64,000 nt of DNA from Polycladomyces abyssicola (GCF_018326425.1 NZ_AP024601.1:2406001-2470000), one strand, 5' to 3'; shown: positions 52,313-61,403, counted from the stretch's first letter. Notes: generated by a model not told the origin, from the letters alone. Translations and numbers: made by a program.

Positions 52313-53143
52313 ATGGAAATCCGCACATTCGCAGAACTGTTGAACCGCGTGAGAGAAATGCGCCCGTTGGTTCATCACATCACCAATACGGTGACGATTA
52401 ACGATTGTGCCAATATCACCCTGCACACCGGCGGTGCTCCCGTCATGGCGCATGCGCCGGAAGAAGTGGAGGAAATGGTAGGATTGGCGTCCTCCTTGGT
52501 GCTGAACATCGGCATGTTGACGTCGTCTCAAGTGGCGGCCATGCTGTTGGCGGGGAAACAAGCAAACCGTCGCGGCATCCCCGTGGTATTGGACCCGGTG
52601 GGCGCCGGTGCGACCCATTTTCGAACGGAAAGTGTCCGGCGCATACTAGAAGAGGTTCAAGTGACCATCGTCAAGGGAAATGCTGCGGAAATCGCCACAT
52701 TGGCGGGGGAGCGGGCCGAAGTGCGCGGTGTGGACGCGGGCGAAGTGGCCGCTGATCCCATTCAGGCGGCACAAACACTGGCCCGGCAACTAAGCACCGT
52801 GGTGGTGGTAACGGGGAAAACGGACATCATCACTGACGGTACCCGAACCGCTTGCGTTGACAACGGGCATCACATGATGGGATGCATTACCGGAACTGGC
52901 TGTATGGGCGCCTCCGTCCTCGGTTGCTTTGCTCCGGTGGCTGACGATCCTTGGATCGCTGCTGTCGCCGCCGTCACCGCCTACACGATCGCGGGAGAGA
53001 TCGGCGGAGAGATCGGCGGAGAATCGGCAGACGGACCGGGCAGTTTCAAATGGCGGTTCTTCGATGCGATGGCCGGACTGAACGCTGAAAAAATCGCGGA
53101 GAAAGCAAAAATCCGGCAGGTCGCACCCTCACCGAACCTTTGA
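52313..53143 (+). CDS. thiM: Hydroxyethylthiazole kinase
   Basis: 276 residues of the ribokinase superfamily. It phosphorylates 4-methyl-5-(2-hydroxyethyl)thiazole in thiamine salvage. Motifs: PLVHHITNTVTINDCANI, PVVLDPVGAGAT, VKGNAAEI and the catalytic GCITGTGCMGASVLG. ATGAGGAGG precedes the start. A short Gly/Glu/Ile repeat (EIGGEIGGES) near residue 235 is encoded by a repeated 12-bp unit, a likely slippage site. No TPP riboswitch was recognised upstream, and thiE/thiD are not adjacent. Confidence 0.94.
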   Translation: MEIRTFAELLNRVREMRPLVHHITNTVTINDCANITLHTGGAPVMAHAPEEVEEMVGLASSLVLNIGMLTSSQVAAMLLAGKQANRRGIPVVLDPVGAGATHFRTESVRRILEEVQVTIVKGNAAEIATLAGERAEVRGVDAGEVAADPIQAAQTLARQLSTVVVVTGKTDIITDGTRTACVDNGHHMMGCITGTGCMGASVLGCFAPVADDPWIAAVAAVTAYTIAGEIGGEIGGESADGPGSFKWRFFDAMAGLNAEKIAEKAKIRQVAPSPNL

Positions 53144-53152
53144 GAAGATGCC

Positions 53153-53200
53153 CCCCCTTCGCACACGGTCTCGATCAATCGAAATGACTGGCGAAGGGGG
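53153..53200 (+). terminator. Hairpin after thiM
   Basis: CCCCCTTCGC (53153-53162) pairs with GCGAAGGGGG (53191-53200) across a 28-nt loop; TGAGAAGATG is repeated on both sides. Weak U-tract. Confidence 0.5.
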
Positions 53201-53255
53201 AATCTGAGAAGATGCTAATACACTCCTACCGTTCGTTTCTCATCCCAAAATCAGT

Positions 53256-53285
53256 TTGATTTTTTCGGCAAAATGTGCGTATAAT
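53256..53285 (+). promoter_or_regulatory. Promoter of the antisense RNA
   Basis: TTGATT (53256-53261), 18 bp, TATAAT (53280-53285). Confidence 0.6.
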
Positions 53286-53291
53286 ATGAGT

Positions 53292-53393
53292 AAGAAGAGG
53301 AGGAGCCCTTGGTAAGGGCCGCGTTCAAACAAACTCAGATCACGAAAAAGTGACCCCGAAGCTTGCCGGCCCACGGGTCACTTTTTTCGTGAT
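53292..53393 (+). ncRNA. Candidate antitoxin RNA (RatA-like arrangement)
   Basis: A forward promoter starts an RNA of about 100 nt with a 5' hairpin (GCCCTT/AAGGGC). It ends in a long hairpin whose right arm carries TTTTTT (53375-53393). Its last third is complementary to the 3' end of the convergent 34-codon toxin mRNA. This is the geometry of TxpA/RatA and BsrG/SR4 of B. subtilis, where the antisense RNA binds the toxin mRNA 3' end and triggers RNase III decay. Confidence 0.6.
53339..53393. terminator. Shared long inverted repeat at the convergent toxin/antitoxin 3' ends
   Basis: ATCACGAAAAAGTGACCC (53339-53356) pairs with GGGTCACTTTTTTCGTGAT (53375-53393), one extra T. The A/T blocks give a U-run on each strand, so it can end both transcripts. 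Confidence 0.85.
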
Positions 53394-53482
53394 GTCACGA
53401 CGTGAACGATGACTTGTATCACCAATACGGTCGTTGCGATGACCTGCAAGACCAGCGATAGCAAAGAGATCGTTTCCGCCAC
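53378..53482 (-). CDS. Candidate type I toxin, small holin-like membrane peptide
   Basis: 34 residues from a GTG with AAAGGAGGTG 8 nt upstream: MAETISLLSLVLQVIATTVL, VIQVIVHVV, then a charged TSRKK end. One membrane helix and a basic C-terminus are the hallmark of Fst/TxpA/BsrG-type and holin-like toxins of Firmicutes. An ATG 6 bp upstream is too close to the ribosome site. The last codons overlap the antisense RNA. A possible promoter TTAACC-N16-TATTGT lies near 53555-53585. Small size makes this a prediction rather than a certainty. Confidence 0.6.
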   Translation of the reverse strand: MAETISLLSLVLQVIATTVLVIQVIVHVVTSRKK

Positions 53483-53804
53483 AAGCATCACCTCCTTTCT
53501 CCGCCAGATGACGAAGAAAGGAACGCGACCCGCTCCTCAGACTCCTCCTCCACAATAATTCCACACGAACGACGGTTAACCCTTCCTGAGTCTATTTCTG
53601 AAATATCGATTCATTACAAGAGTATTTGACCTTGAACGCGATAGTGACACATAGCATATGACCGATGAATCCGGACGAAAATGTGTATTTCAAAAAGAGC
53701 AGTCAGAAACCACTTTCGGGTAAACGAAATAAACGGCCCACACCGAAAGCGACGAGGGGCTGATATATTGGAAATCCGGCGGGGGACGGGGAAACCGTTC
53801 CAAA

Positions 53805-54062
53805 TTGCAGTTCAAGCGCTCCCTGCAGGAAGTGATCCCTCCCTATTTCCGCATGTTAGTAAAGCAGGGGGAGTTCAAAGAGGCCGTTCGACTGATCAAG
53901 CGAAAAGGTATCCCCGCCGACGTGCGACAATCCTGCTATACTTACATGATGAAGGAACTGAGCTTCCCCATGATCGATTGGAGTGAACCGTCCCGAACGT
54001 TGACGCCCACCATGGTTGCCACGACAACGGGGAGATGGTTTTTTGTGAAGGGAGACAAATGA
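53805..54062 (+). CDS. Small hypothetical protein (uncertain start)
   Basis: 85 residues from a TTG: QFKRSLQEVIPPYFRMLVKQ, FKEAVRLIKRKGIPADVRQS, YTYMMKELSFPMIDWSEPS. Not recognised; helical and basic. In frame upstream to a stop at about 53733 there is no ATG or GTG, so the true start may be the CTG at 53760 after GAGGGG. Base composition is typical of the region. It could be a remnant of a larger gene. Confidence 0.45.
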   Translation: MQFKRSLQEVIPPYFRMLVKQGEFKEAVRLIKRKGIPADVRQSCYTYMMKELSFPMIDWSEPSRTLTPTMVATTTGRWFFVKGDK

Positions 54063-54158
54063 TCATTGAAAATGGCTGTTTCCTAAAAGAACATTTTTGA
54101 ATATCCAAACACCCAACCACATCGCCATCGAACTAGCAATGATGTACAGCACAATCAT
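54063..54158 (-). CDS. Candidate 31-residue membrane peptide
   Basis: MIVLYIIASSMAMWLGVWIF followed by KNVLLGNSHFQ; one membrane helix. The ribosome site is weak. It converges on the end of the upstream plus-strand gene. The 54159-54281 stretch shows nothing else. Tentative. Confidence 0.25.
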   Translation of the reverse strand: MIVLYIIASSMAMWLGVWIFKNVLLGNSHFQ

Positions 54159-54281
54159 GACCGTTTCAAATCCAACACTATGAATTCCCCCGTTACCTCC
54201 ACGCCATATTTACGTAAATGGTAGACACATCTGTAATGGAATATGGCATCCCGAAACGAAAAGCAATCCCTACACATGGCA

Positions 54282-54878
54282 TCATGACGGGTTCCACGGC
54301 TCTTCCTCCCATCCGTCTCTGCTTCGGCGAACCGCCAACACTCCACCGTGCGGCAGGGAAAAATCCCACAGTGCACGCGGATTCCGTTTCACCCACTTGG
54401 CATGAAACAGGCGAATCGGGCCTGCGTGGGCAACCGCCACCAATGTATCCCCACTTCCGTAGCAAACGGCCACTGCTTCCAACCATCGGCTTATGCGTTG
54501 TTCCATCTCCTGCAAACATTCTCCGCCGGGCGGTGACACACACCAGGGATCATCATACCAGCGCCGCAAATGTATTTCTTCGTTCGCCGCAATCTCGTCG
54601 TACGTTCGCCCTTCCCATTCTCCGAAGCCACATTCACGCAACAAAGGTGTGATCGTAAGCCGCACCAACGGATGATGAGCAGCAATTATGGATGCCGTTT
54701 CTTTGGCGCGACACAAATCACTGGTGTAGATCGCCGACACCCGTTCCCGGGAAAGTCGCTCCGCCACCATACGCGCCTGTTGTCTCCCCCGCTCATTGAT
54801 TGGATCATCCCAATGGCCGACATACCGTCCCTGCCGGTTGCCCTCCGTCTCTCCGTGACGCACCCAGATCAGCCGCAC
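54282..54878 (-). CDS. cobC: Histidine phosphatase, probable alpha-ribazole phosphatase
   Basis: 198 residues. The N-terminal RHG motif LIWVRHGETEGNRQGRYVGH carries the phospho-His, and the second His is in VAVAHAGPIRLF. In cobalamin assembly CobC removes the phosphate from alpha-ribazole-5'-P or adenosylcobalamin-5'-P. The assignment rests on its position 4 bp after cobS; broad phosphoglycerate-mutase-like activity is the alternative. A GTG start follows GGAGGTGAG. Last gene of the cobD-cobU-cobS-cobC run. Confidence 0.85.
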   Translation of the reverse strand: MRLIWVRHGETEGNRQGRYVGHWDDPINERGRQQARMVAERLSRERVSAIYTSDLCRAKETASIIAAHHPLVRLTITPLLRECGFGEWEGRTYDEIAANEEIHLRRWYDDPWCVSPPGGECLQEMEQRISRWLEAVAVCYGSGDTLVAVAHAGPIRLFHAKWVKRNPRALWDFSLPHGGVLAVRRSRDGWEEEPWNPS

Positions 54879-54882
54879 ACCC

Positions 54883-55611
54883 TCACCTCCACACGCAAAA
54901 TGCGACCAACACCGTCGCCTCCGTTACTTCCACGATCGCGCCGTACACGTCACCCGTCAATCCACCGATCCTGCGGATCACTCGCCTGGCCATCCACACC
55001 GTCACCACCAGGGTGATGGTCAACGGTAACATGGCAAGCCAACCGTCTGCCACCGCGAGCAGGATGATGCCGAAAGCATACGCACCGGCCACCTGCCACC
55101 CTGTTAGCGCTGCTTTCAACTGGGAACCAACCCCGTCCTGCCGAACATACGGCCAGAAATATATGGCCGACAGGATTGCCATCCTACCGGCCACGGGGGC
55201 GGAAAACAGCGCAGCTGCGGCGCTAAGACCCATATCATGCACCGCAGCCATTTTCACCAATATCACAAACAATGCGGCCAAAACGCCCATCGCCCCGACC
55301 CGGCTGTCCTTCATGATGGTCAAGGTTTGTTCACGGTCCCGGTTGGCCCCCATCCCGTCCGCCGTATCCATCAATCCGTCCAGATGAAGGCCTCCCGTCA
55401 GTCGCACCCACACCCCCACAACCAGTACGGTGCGAATCCAAGGAGGCAGCCAAGGCTCCGTCAACCAGTTGAACCCGGCGAGGCACAACCCGATCACACC
55501 GCCCACCGCAGGATAGAACACTGGACTGCTTCTCCATCCGTCCGAATGAAGCAAACGGGCGGGGATGGGTATACGCGTCAAAAAGGCCAATGCGGACCAA
55601 AATCCTCTCAT
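54883..55611 (-). CDS. cobS: Adenosylcobinamide-GDP ribazoletransferase
   Basis: 242 residues, integral membrane. It joins AdoCbi-GDP and alpha-ribazole to make adenosylcobalamin (phosphate). Motifs are FWSALAFLTRIPIP, FYPAVGGVIGLCLA and HLDGLMDTADGMGANRDREQTLTIMKDSRVGAMG (listed piecewise: HLDGLMDTADGMG with its Asp-rich site, then MKDSRVGAMG). The ATG at 55611 overlaps the cobU stop (ATGA), and GGAGG is upstream. Confidence 0.93.
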   Translation of the reverse strand: MRGFWSALAFLTRIPIPARLLHSDGWRSSPVFYPAVGGVIGLCLAGFNWLTEPWLPPWIRTVLVVGVWVRLTGGLHLDGLMDTADGMGANRDREQTLTIMKDSRVGAMGVLAALFVILVKMAAVHDMGLSAAAALFSAPVAGRMAILSAIYFWPYVRQDGVGSQLKAALTGWQVAGAYAFGIILLAVADGWLAMLPLTITLVVTVWMARRVIRRIGGLTGDVYGAIVEVTEATVLVAFCVWR

Positions 55612-56147
55612 CCTTTCAACCTCCAGGGAATCCCCGAAACCACCATCCACACTTCATCGGCGAATCGGGCAGTGAGTTGGTTGACTCTCCCCAACGCTTC
55701 CTGAAACAACCGCCCCATCGGTGACAGGGCCACACCGCCCAATCCCGTTTCATCGGTGACGATCACCGTTTTTTGTCGGCTAAAACAGGGAAGGAACCGG
55801 TTCCATTCCGTTTCCAGCTCTTCAGGCAATCGGCGAAATTTCTCCCGGTCTGATTCGTCGATACCCATCACCCGGTTGGCCACCCATGAGGAAAGGGAGT
55901 CAATCAGTACGATGTCGTAGGGTTCGGGATGGGACAGCCACTTTTGCGGTTCCAGCGGCTCCTCGATCAATCCCCAATCGTGCGGGCGACGTTGGCGGTG
56001 AAGCTCCACTCTCGCCCGCATCTCTTCATCCCGGGGAGTCCCACCCGTGGCAACGTAGAGGACACGCCCTCCCCAAGACCGGCAGATTTCTTCCGCGAAG
56101 GCGCTTTTGCCGGAACGAACTCCGCCGGTCACCATCACCACGCTCAC
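55608..56147 (-). CDS. cobU: Adenosylcobinamide kinase / guanylyltransferase
   Basis: 179 residues. It phosphorylates adenosylcobinamide and adds GMP to give AdoCbi-GDP. The P-loop is VTGGVRSGKSAFAEE, VLYVATGGTPRDEEM holds the GMP-acceptor region with the His in HRQRRPHDW, and VLIDSLSSWVAN is the Walker-B-like strand. A GTG start overlaps the cobD stop (GTGA). Full length. Confidence 0.94.
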   Translation of the reverse strand: MSVVMVTGGVRSGKSAFAEEICRSWGGRVLYVATGGTPRDEEMRARVELHRQRRPHDWGLIEEPLEPQKWLSHPEPYDIVLIDSLSSWVANRVMGIDESDREKFRRLPEELETEWNRFLPCFSRQKTVIVTDETGLGGVALSPMGRLFQEALGRVNQLTARFADEVWMVVSGIPWRLKG

Positions 56148-57274
56148 GAAGAAGCCGCCTCCTCATCCTGATCCAGACATTGTTTCAGGACCTTCACCAA
56201 CCGTTCATGCTCTTCGTCCGTCCGCACGGCCACGCGGAAATAACGCTCGTCCAGTCCGGGGTAATCAGCACAGTTACGAATCAGAATCCCCTGCCGTCCC
56301 AGTTGTTCCTGCAACCATGCCGCTGTTTTTCCCTCCCGTTCAAGACGAACCATGAGATAGTTGGTTTCGCTCGGGTACACTTTCAACCCCGGGATTCGGC
56401 TCAACTGCATGCGCAAAGACATCCGCGCCTGCTGTACCCATTCACGAACCCTCTGTTCGTACTCCTGATCCTGAAGGGCCGCTTCGCCGAGCACCTGTGC
56501 GACCGTATTGACGCTCCATGGAACCTGACGTTGTTCCAATCGTTTGACCCACTTGGGACTGGCCACCGCATAGCCGAGACGAACCCCTGCCAACGCATAG
56601 AATTTGGTGAGAGAGCGGAGCAGGATCACGCTAGGGTACGATTCGATTTGGCCAATCAACGACATGCGCTCCCCGTCGGGAATGAAATCGAGAAATGCCT
56701 CATCCACCACCAGTACCGTCTGGCAACGTATCGCCTCTTCGGCCACCTGTTTCAGCTCGTCAAAGGAGATGCGAAGTCCAGTCGGATTGTTGGGATAGCC
56801 CAGAAACACCAGATCTGTTTTGCGCACCAGTTCGCAAAGGCGTTCCACCGGCGGCAAAAAATGACTCTCTTCCTCCCCATACAGTGGGACAATCTCGATG
56901 TCACGCTTTTTGGCACTGCTGGTATAAGCCGAAAATGCAGGATACACGATCCCGACAACCGACGGCCGCACCACATCCAGAATCAGCTCGATCAACTCGG
57001 CCGCACCGTTGCCAATGGCGATCCGGGTCGGCGTCAGATTGTGCCGCTCTGCCAACAACGCCTTCAACCTTCGCGACCGGGGGTCTGGATACTGGGTGAT
57101 CACCGGTAATCTTTCCGTTTCCAGTATTCCTTTCAAGGCCTGCTTCACCGACGGCGGAGGACCGAAAGGCACGATATTGGCGCTGAAATCCAGGAACGAA
57201 TCGGGGTCACGACCGAACAACTCAGATGCCGTCACTCTGTCGCCACCATGACCATAACGTTCCAACCGGGACAA
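56144..57274 (-). CDS. cobD: L-threonine-O-3-phosphate decarboxylase (PLP aminotransferase fold)
   Basis: 376 residues of the HisC-like fold. It makes (R)-1-amino-2-propanol phosphate for the nucleotide loop. Features: DFSANIVPFGPPPSV at the N-terminus (CobD-typical), NGAAELIELIL, GYPNNPTGL, VVDEAFLDF (PLP Asp) and RSLTKFYALAGVRLGY (PLP Lys). CobD rather than HisC is chosen from context (cobU, cobS and cobC follow with overlaps). A TTG start at 57274, 6 nt after GGGAGGGG, is proposed. It lies 254 bp after nrdB. Confidence 0.9.
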   Translation of the reverse strand: MSRLERYGHGGDRVTASELFGRDPDSFLDFSANIVPFGPPPSVKQALKGILETERLPVITQYPDPRSRRLKALLAERHNLTPTRIAIGNGAAELIELILDVVRPSVVGIVYPAFSAYTSSAKKRDIEIVPLYGEEESHFLPPVERLCELVRKTDLVFLGYPNNPTGLRISFDELKQVAEEAIRCQTVLVVDEAFLDFIPDGERMSLIGQIESYPSVILLRSLTKFYALAGVRLGYAVASPKWVKRLEQRQVPWSVNTVAQVLGEAALQDQEYEQRVREWVQQARMSLRMQLSRIPGLKVYPSETNYLMVRLEREGKTAAWLQEQLGRQGILIRNCADYPGLDERYFRVAVRTDEEHERLVKVLKQCLDQDEEAASS

Positions 57275-57310
57275 ACTGATCCCCTCCCCAATTGATGTGT
57301 ATTCGCCAAA

Positions 57311-57333
57311 AGGCAGGGCATCGGGCCCTGCCT
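57311..57333 (-). terminator. Terminator between nrdB and cobD
   Basis: AGGCAGGGC (57311-57319), 5-nt loop, GCCCTGCCT (57325-57333); the minus-strand tail is TTTTGGCG, a modest U-tract. Readthrough into cobD is possible. Confidence 0.65.
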
Positions 57334-57405
57334 GAGAAACCATTCATTACTCTTGGAAAAACGGACACCCTCGTTTAGAGGAGCGGGTCCGAATATCCTG
57401 AGCGA

Positions 57406-57472
57406 CTCTAGCCGTCGCTACGAAGCGAAGACGGGAAATGCGAATCCCCGTTTTTTGTCAACAACCTGAGCC
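57406..57472. repeat. Partial second copy of the palindromic repeat
   Basis: GCGAAGACGGGAAAT and TTGTCAACAACCTGA are shared with the element at 45065-45170, in the same order. The partner arm is degenerate here. Confidence 0.5.
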
Positions 57473-57527
57473 CATGGACCGATTCTCTTTCCATTTCACC
57501 ATGTTTCCGCCACCAAATCAATGAGAA

Positions 57528-58562
57528 TCACAAATCACCGAAGTCCAATCCGCCCGCTTTGGCGTAATTGGTTACCTTTTGCTCGAAGAAATCTGTTTTG
57601 GTTTGGTTCAGGTTGGAAAAATGCTCCACCCAGCGCAAGGGATGTTCTGTCTGTTCCGGATACAGAATGCCGAAGCCGAGCCGTTTCATCCGCTCATTGG
57701 CCAAATATTTGATGTAACGTTCAATCAGCTCATTGCTCAACCCGTCGATTTCGTTGTTAGTGATGTATTGCCCCCACCCGATTTCATGCTGTACGGCCGT
57801 ACGGGTCATGTCACGCAACTCTTCGATCCGTTCGGGCGTGAACAAGTTCGGGTTCTCCTTTTGCATCTCTTTCATCATGTTTTGGAAGAGCACGACATGG
57901 GTCAGCTCATCCCGTTGAATATATTTGATGATCGTGGCTGTGGCCGTCATTTTTCCTTGCCGGGCCAACGAATAAAAGAAGGTGAATCCGCTGTAGAAGT
58001 AAAGAGATTCCAGCAGGAAGTTGGCCATGCACGTTTTGACAAACTGCCAGTCGTCCTGATGTTCGACAAACTGTTGATAGAGATCGGCGATGAACCGATT
58101 GCGGCGCAGCAGGTGTTCGTCGTTCCGCCACTCGTCATAGATGTTTTCCCGGGTCTGCGCCGAACAGACGGTATCCAGGATATAGCTGTAGGATTGGGCG
58201 TGAATCTCTTCCTGAAACGCCTGGATGTTGAGCAGTGACGCCACTTCCGGTGCCGTGACGTACTCCCGGATGTTGGGCAGGTTTTCGCACTGAATGGAAT
58301 CCAAAAAGTTGAGAAACGAAATCGTTTTGTCAAAAGCGCGCCGCTCGGCCGGTGTCAGCTCCTCAAATTGTTTGACATCACCGGTCAGCGATATCTCCTC
58401 GGGAATCCAGAAGTTGTTCAGCATCGTGCGATACAGTTTGTACGCCCAATCATACTTGATACGGTTCCATTCCCGCAGGTTGGTGGTGTTGCCGTTGATC
58501 ATGCGCTGGGTGCCGCGTTGACCGTGTTCGTTGAAAATCTTTTTTCGTTGCAGTTTCTCCAT
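57528..58562 (-). CDS. nrdB: Ribonucleotide reductase beta subunit (class I)
   Basis: 344 residues. It carries the diiron-tyrosyl radical. Ligands and radical Tyr are visible: FQEEIHAQSYSYI (Glu-x2-His-x3-Tyr), MANFLLESLYFYSGF (Glu), IQRDELTHVVLF (Glu-x2-His). It therefore fits an Fe- or Mn-tyrosyl radical subclass rather than a Tyr-less one. AGGAGGAAAGAG precedes the ATG. It pairs with the large subunit encoded 156 bp upstream on the same strand; between them lies a 57-bp repeat. Confidence 0.95.
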   Translation of the reverse strand: MEKLQRKKIFNEHGQRGTQRMINGNTTNLREWNRIKYDWAYKLYRTMLNNFWIPEEISLTGDVKQFEELTPAERRAFDKTISFLNFLDSIQCENLPNIREYVTAPEVASLLNIQAFQEEIHAQSYSYILDTVCSAQTRENIYDEWRNDEHLLRRNRFIADLYQQFVEHQDDWQFVKTCMANFLLESLYFYSGFTFFYSLARQGKMTATATIIKYIQRDELTHVVLFQNMMKEMQKENPNLFTPERIEELRDMTRTAVQHEIGWGQYITNNEIDGLSNELIERYIKYLANERMKRLGFGILYPEQTEHPLRWVEHFSNLNQTKTDFFEQKVTNYAKAGGLDFGDL

Positions 58563-58605
58563 ATCTCTTTCCTCCTACCGATCAAGCATAAGCAGAGCTG
58601 GATTC

Positions 58606-58662
58606 GGGTGTGTCGGTGAATACTGTCCACATTGCTCCCTTACGGAATGACCTGACACGCCC
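58606..58662. mobile_element. Short GGTGTGTC-type repeat (copy B)
   Basis: GGGTGTGTCGGTGAATACTG at the left and (reverse) GGGCGTGTCAGGTCATTCCG at the right: an imperfect terminal inverted repeat with almost no interior, 57 bp. It shares both ends with copy A at 42782-43014. It lies between nrdA and nrdB. Confidence 0.5.
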
Positions 58663-58718
58663 TCGTCACTCATCCGGGCAAAATCGATCCACCCGCAGTC
58701 TCAGCGTTAGGACACACT

Positions 58719-60932
58719 TCAGGACGAACAGCTGACGCATTCTTCCACTTCCAGCGATTGATTGCGCACATAGTAGACGGTTTTCAACCCGTTTTCCCAC
58801 GCGGCCAAATACATGGACAAAAATGCCTTGGCGTTGGTGTCCGGCGTGATAAACAGATTGAACGACTGCGACTGGTCGATGTGGCGTTGACGGATGCCTG
58901 CAGCACGAATGCTCCACATCTGGTCGATCCGGTGCGCCTCTTTGTAATACCAGAAGGTTTTCTCCGATAGATTGGGGGCGGTCTGCGGAATCAGCGCTCC
59001 CCGTTTCTCCTCGACAAAAAACTTGGCATACACCGGATCGATCCCGGCAGTCGAACCGGCGATGAGCGAGGTAGACCCCGTCGGTGCGACGGCGATCATC
59101 CAAGCATTGCGCACCCCGTATCGACTCACTTCCTCCCGCAGTGTTTGCCAACGCTCTCCGGTGTAACCGCACCGGTCAAAGAACGCGCCTGTCTGCCACT
59201 CGCTTCCTTCAAATGCCGGATACGCTCCTTTTTCCTTGGCCAGTTCCATCGAGGCCCGGATCGTCTGATAAGCGATCTCCTCAAACGACCGATCCGCTTC
59301 GGCCAGATGTTCTTCCGATTCCCAATCGATCCCTTTCTGTGCCAAGTATTGATGGTATCCGCTCGTACCCAATCCGACGGCCCGGTACTTGCGGTTGGTC
59401 ACTTCCGCCTGTTTTACCGGATACAGGTTGAGATCGATCACATTGTCCAACATGCGCATCTGGACCGGGATGATACGCGCCAAATCCGCCAGGTCTGTGA
59501 TCCGTCCCAAATTGATAGACGACAGGTTACAGACGACGAAGTCCCCCGGTTTTTGCTTAGTGACGATGACACCGTCCTCCAACTCCTCACTGATCAGCTC
59601 GGTCGGGGACATGTTTTGGCAAATCTCCGTGCACAAGTTGGAAGAATAGATCATTCCCTTGTGTTTGTTGGGATTGAGTCGGTTGACCGTATCGCGGAAG
59701 AACAGAAACGGTGTCCCGGTTTCATAGGCGCTCACCATGATACGCTTCATCACTTCAATCGCCGGGATTTCCTTACGGCTCAGTTCAGGATGGTTGACAC
59801 ACGCCTCATACCGCCGTTCAAACTCATCTCCCCAGGAGTCTTCCAGGCTGAACCCCATCACTTCACGCACTTCGTGCGGGTCGAACAGGTACCACATACC
59901 CCGTTCTTTCACCCGACGCATAAACAGGTCGGGAATGCATACGCCGGGAAAGATGTCGTGCGCTTTTAACCGGTCGTCCCCGTTGTTGGTTTTCAGGTTC
60001 AAAAAGTCCAGGATGTCCGCGTGCCACACGTCCAAATAGATGGCGAACGCCCCTTTACGCACACCCAGTTGATCCACCGCCACGGCAGTATTGTTGAAAT
60101 TGCGCACCCAGGGGATAACACCGCCGGAAGCGCCTTTGTGCCCGCGAATTTTGGACCCTTTGGAGCGAACTTTTCCCAGATAAATGCCCACACCGCCGCC
60201 GTGTTTGGACACCTGGGCGGTGGCGGTGTTGGTATTGTAAATAGACCACAGCGTATCGTCCACGGTATCGATGAAACAGGAAGAGAGCTGGTGCAACGGC
60301 CGCCCCGCATTGCTCATCGTCGGTGTCGCCACCGTTACTTCCAACCGGGACAACACATCGTACATCCGTTTGGCCCACGTCAACCGGTCTTTCTCTTTCA
60401 TCGCCAGATGCATCGCGATCACCATAAACCGCTCCTGCGGCAACTCCATCACCGCACCGTCATAATCCCGCACGAGATACCTGTCCGCCAAAATCTTCAA
60501 TCCGATGTAATGAAACAACCGGTCTCGCTCCGGACGAATTGAGGCTTCCAGCTCACGGATTTCCGTCTCGGTGTAGTGTTCCATCAGATAAGAACCGTAC
60601 AACCCTTTCGCCGTCAACTTTTGGAGCAGGTCGTAAAAATCGCCATATGCCCGCTGTTTACGGTCATATCCCCGGTTGTGCGCCGCCGCACGATACAATT
60701 CCTCTGCCAGCAAACGGGCGGCGACAAACTGCCAGCCCGGTTGTTCTACGCTGGTTTGTTCCACCGCCGTTTGCGCCAAAGTGCGCAGGATCTCCCGCTC
60801 CGACATCCCTTCCCGCAGCTACGCTCGGGCAACGACGATCAGTGATTGGGCATCGAGATCCCCCGTCTCTAGGCACACCGAGCGAACGAGCGACTCCCAG
60901 TCCAATTCTTTCTTCATCTCTACTTGTACCAT
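58719..60932 (-). pseudogene. nrdA: Ribonucleotide reductase alpha subunit (class I) with an in-frame amber codon
   Basis: 737 codons from the ATG at 60932 (GGAGAGGG upstream), with TAG at codon 38 (60819-60821). Before it comes MKKELDWESLVRSVCLETGD, an N-terminal helix typical of these enzymes; after it LREGMSEREILRTLAQTAVE continues in frame. Reinitiation at the ATG at 60806 would give 695 residues. Catalytic parts are intact: SSCFIDTVDD (Cys), SSNLCTEICQN (Cys, Glu), VVCNLSSINLG (Cys), TVYYVRNQS (Tyr pair) and the C-terminal EECVSCSS. No ATP-cone is seen. It is controlled by a B12 riboswitch. Whether the gene is dead, recoded or mis-sequenced is open. Confidence 0.85.
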
Positions 60933-60963
60933 CTACAAGCACCCTCTCCATTTCAGATGCGGA

Positions 60964-60999
60964 TAAAATAAAAACACTTCCCTAACAAGGGAAGTGTTT
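60964..60999 (-). terminator. Riboswitch expression-platform terminator
   Basis: On the minus strand AAACACTTCCCT, loop TGTT, AGGGAAGTGTTT, then TTATTTTAT. It lies 40 bp before the nrdA start and ends transcription when the riboswitch is off. Confidence 0.88.
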
Positions 61000-61125
61000 G
61001 ATGGGACACCAATCCAGCCGTGAACACAAAAACGGCACGACCCGCACAAGCCGATCACACCGATCGCGACACGCGGCACATCAAACACCTCCCTATCCTC
61101 GTAGGTCAACGGTGTTGTCGGAAAA

Positions 61126-61391
61126 GGCAGGTCTCCTGGCTCATGGATCATCGCATGGGGGGCTGCTGGTGGATGTCTCGAAAACAGGTTGATGCCGGGA
61201 ATCTTGTTTCCCACTCGCTCCTGTTTCGCTACATCCCCCGGCCCCCTGATGGCCGTGTCTTCCCGTCTTTCGATAGTGACAAACGGCCCGGCTCCCCATT
61301 CACAGTGGCGGGACCGCGCCGGATTTTCACCGGCTTCCCTCTTCGGGAGTGGACAAACCACTCCACCTTTTCCCACGGTATGTCGTTGTCC
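61126..61391 (-). promoter_or_regulatory. Cobalamin riboswitch
   Basis: On the minus strand the B12-box core GCCACTGTG, the preceding CCGGTGAAAATCCGGCG stem and the closing GAGACCTGCC are all present, giving an aptamer of about 265 nt. It controls a terminator in front of nrdA. Elsewhere, such riboswitches switch off B12-independent enzymes when B12 is plentiful; a class II reductase is then expected elsewhere in the genome. Confidence 0.93.
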
Positions 61392-61403
61392 AAAAGTAGG
61401 TTC

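Noticed and set aside
53340-53564. 74-codon frame (MELLWRRSLR...) over the toxin locus
   Set aside because: Lies in another frame of the toxin gene and has a random-looking Arg/Gly-rich translation; the 34-codon frame has the proper ribosome site.
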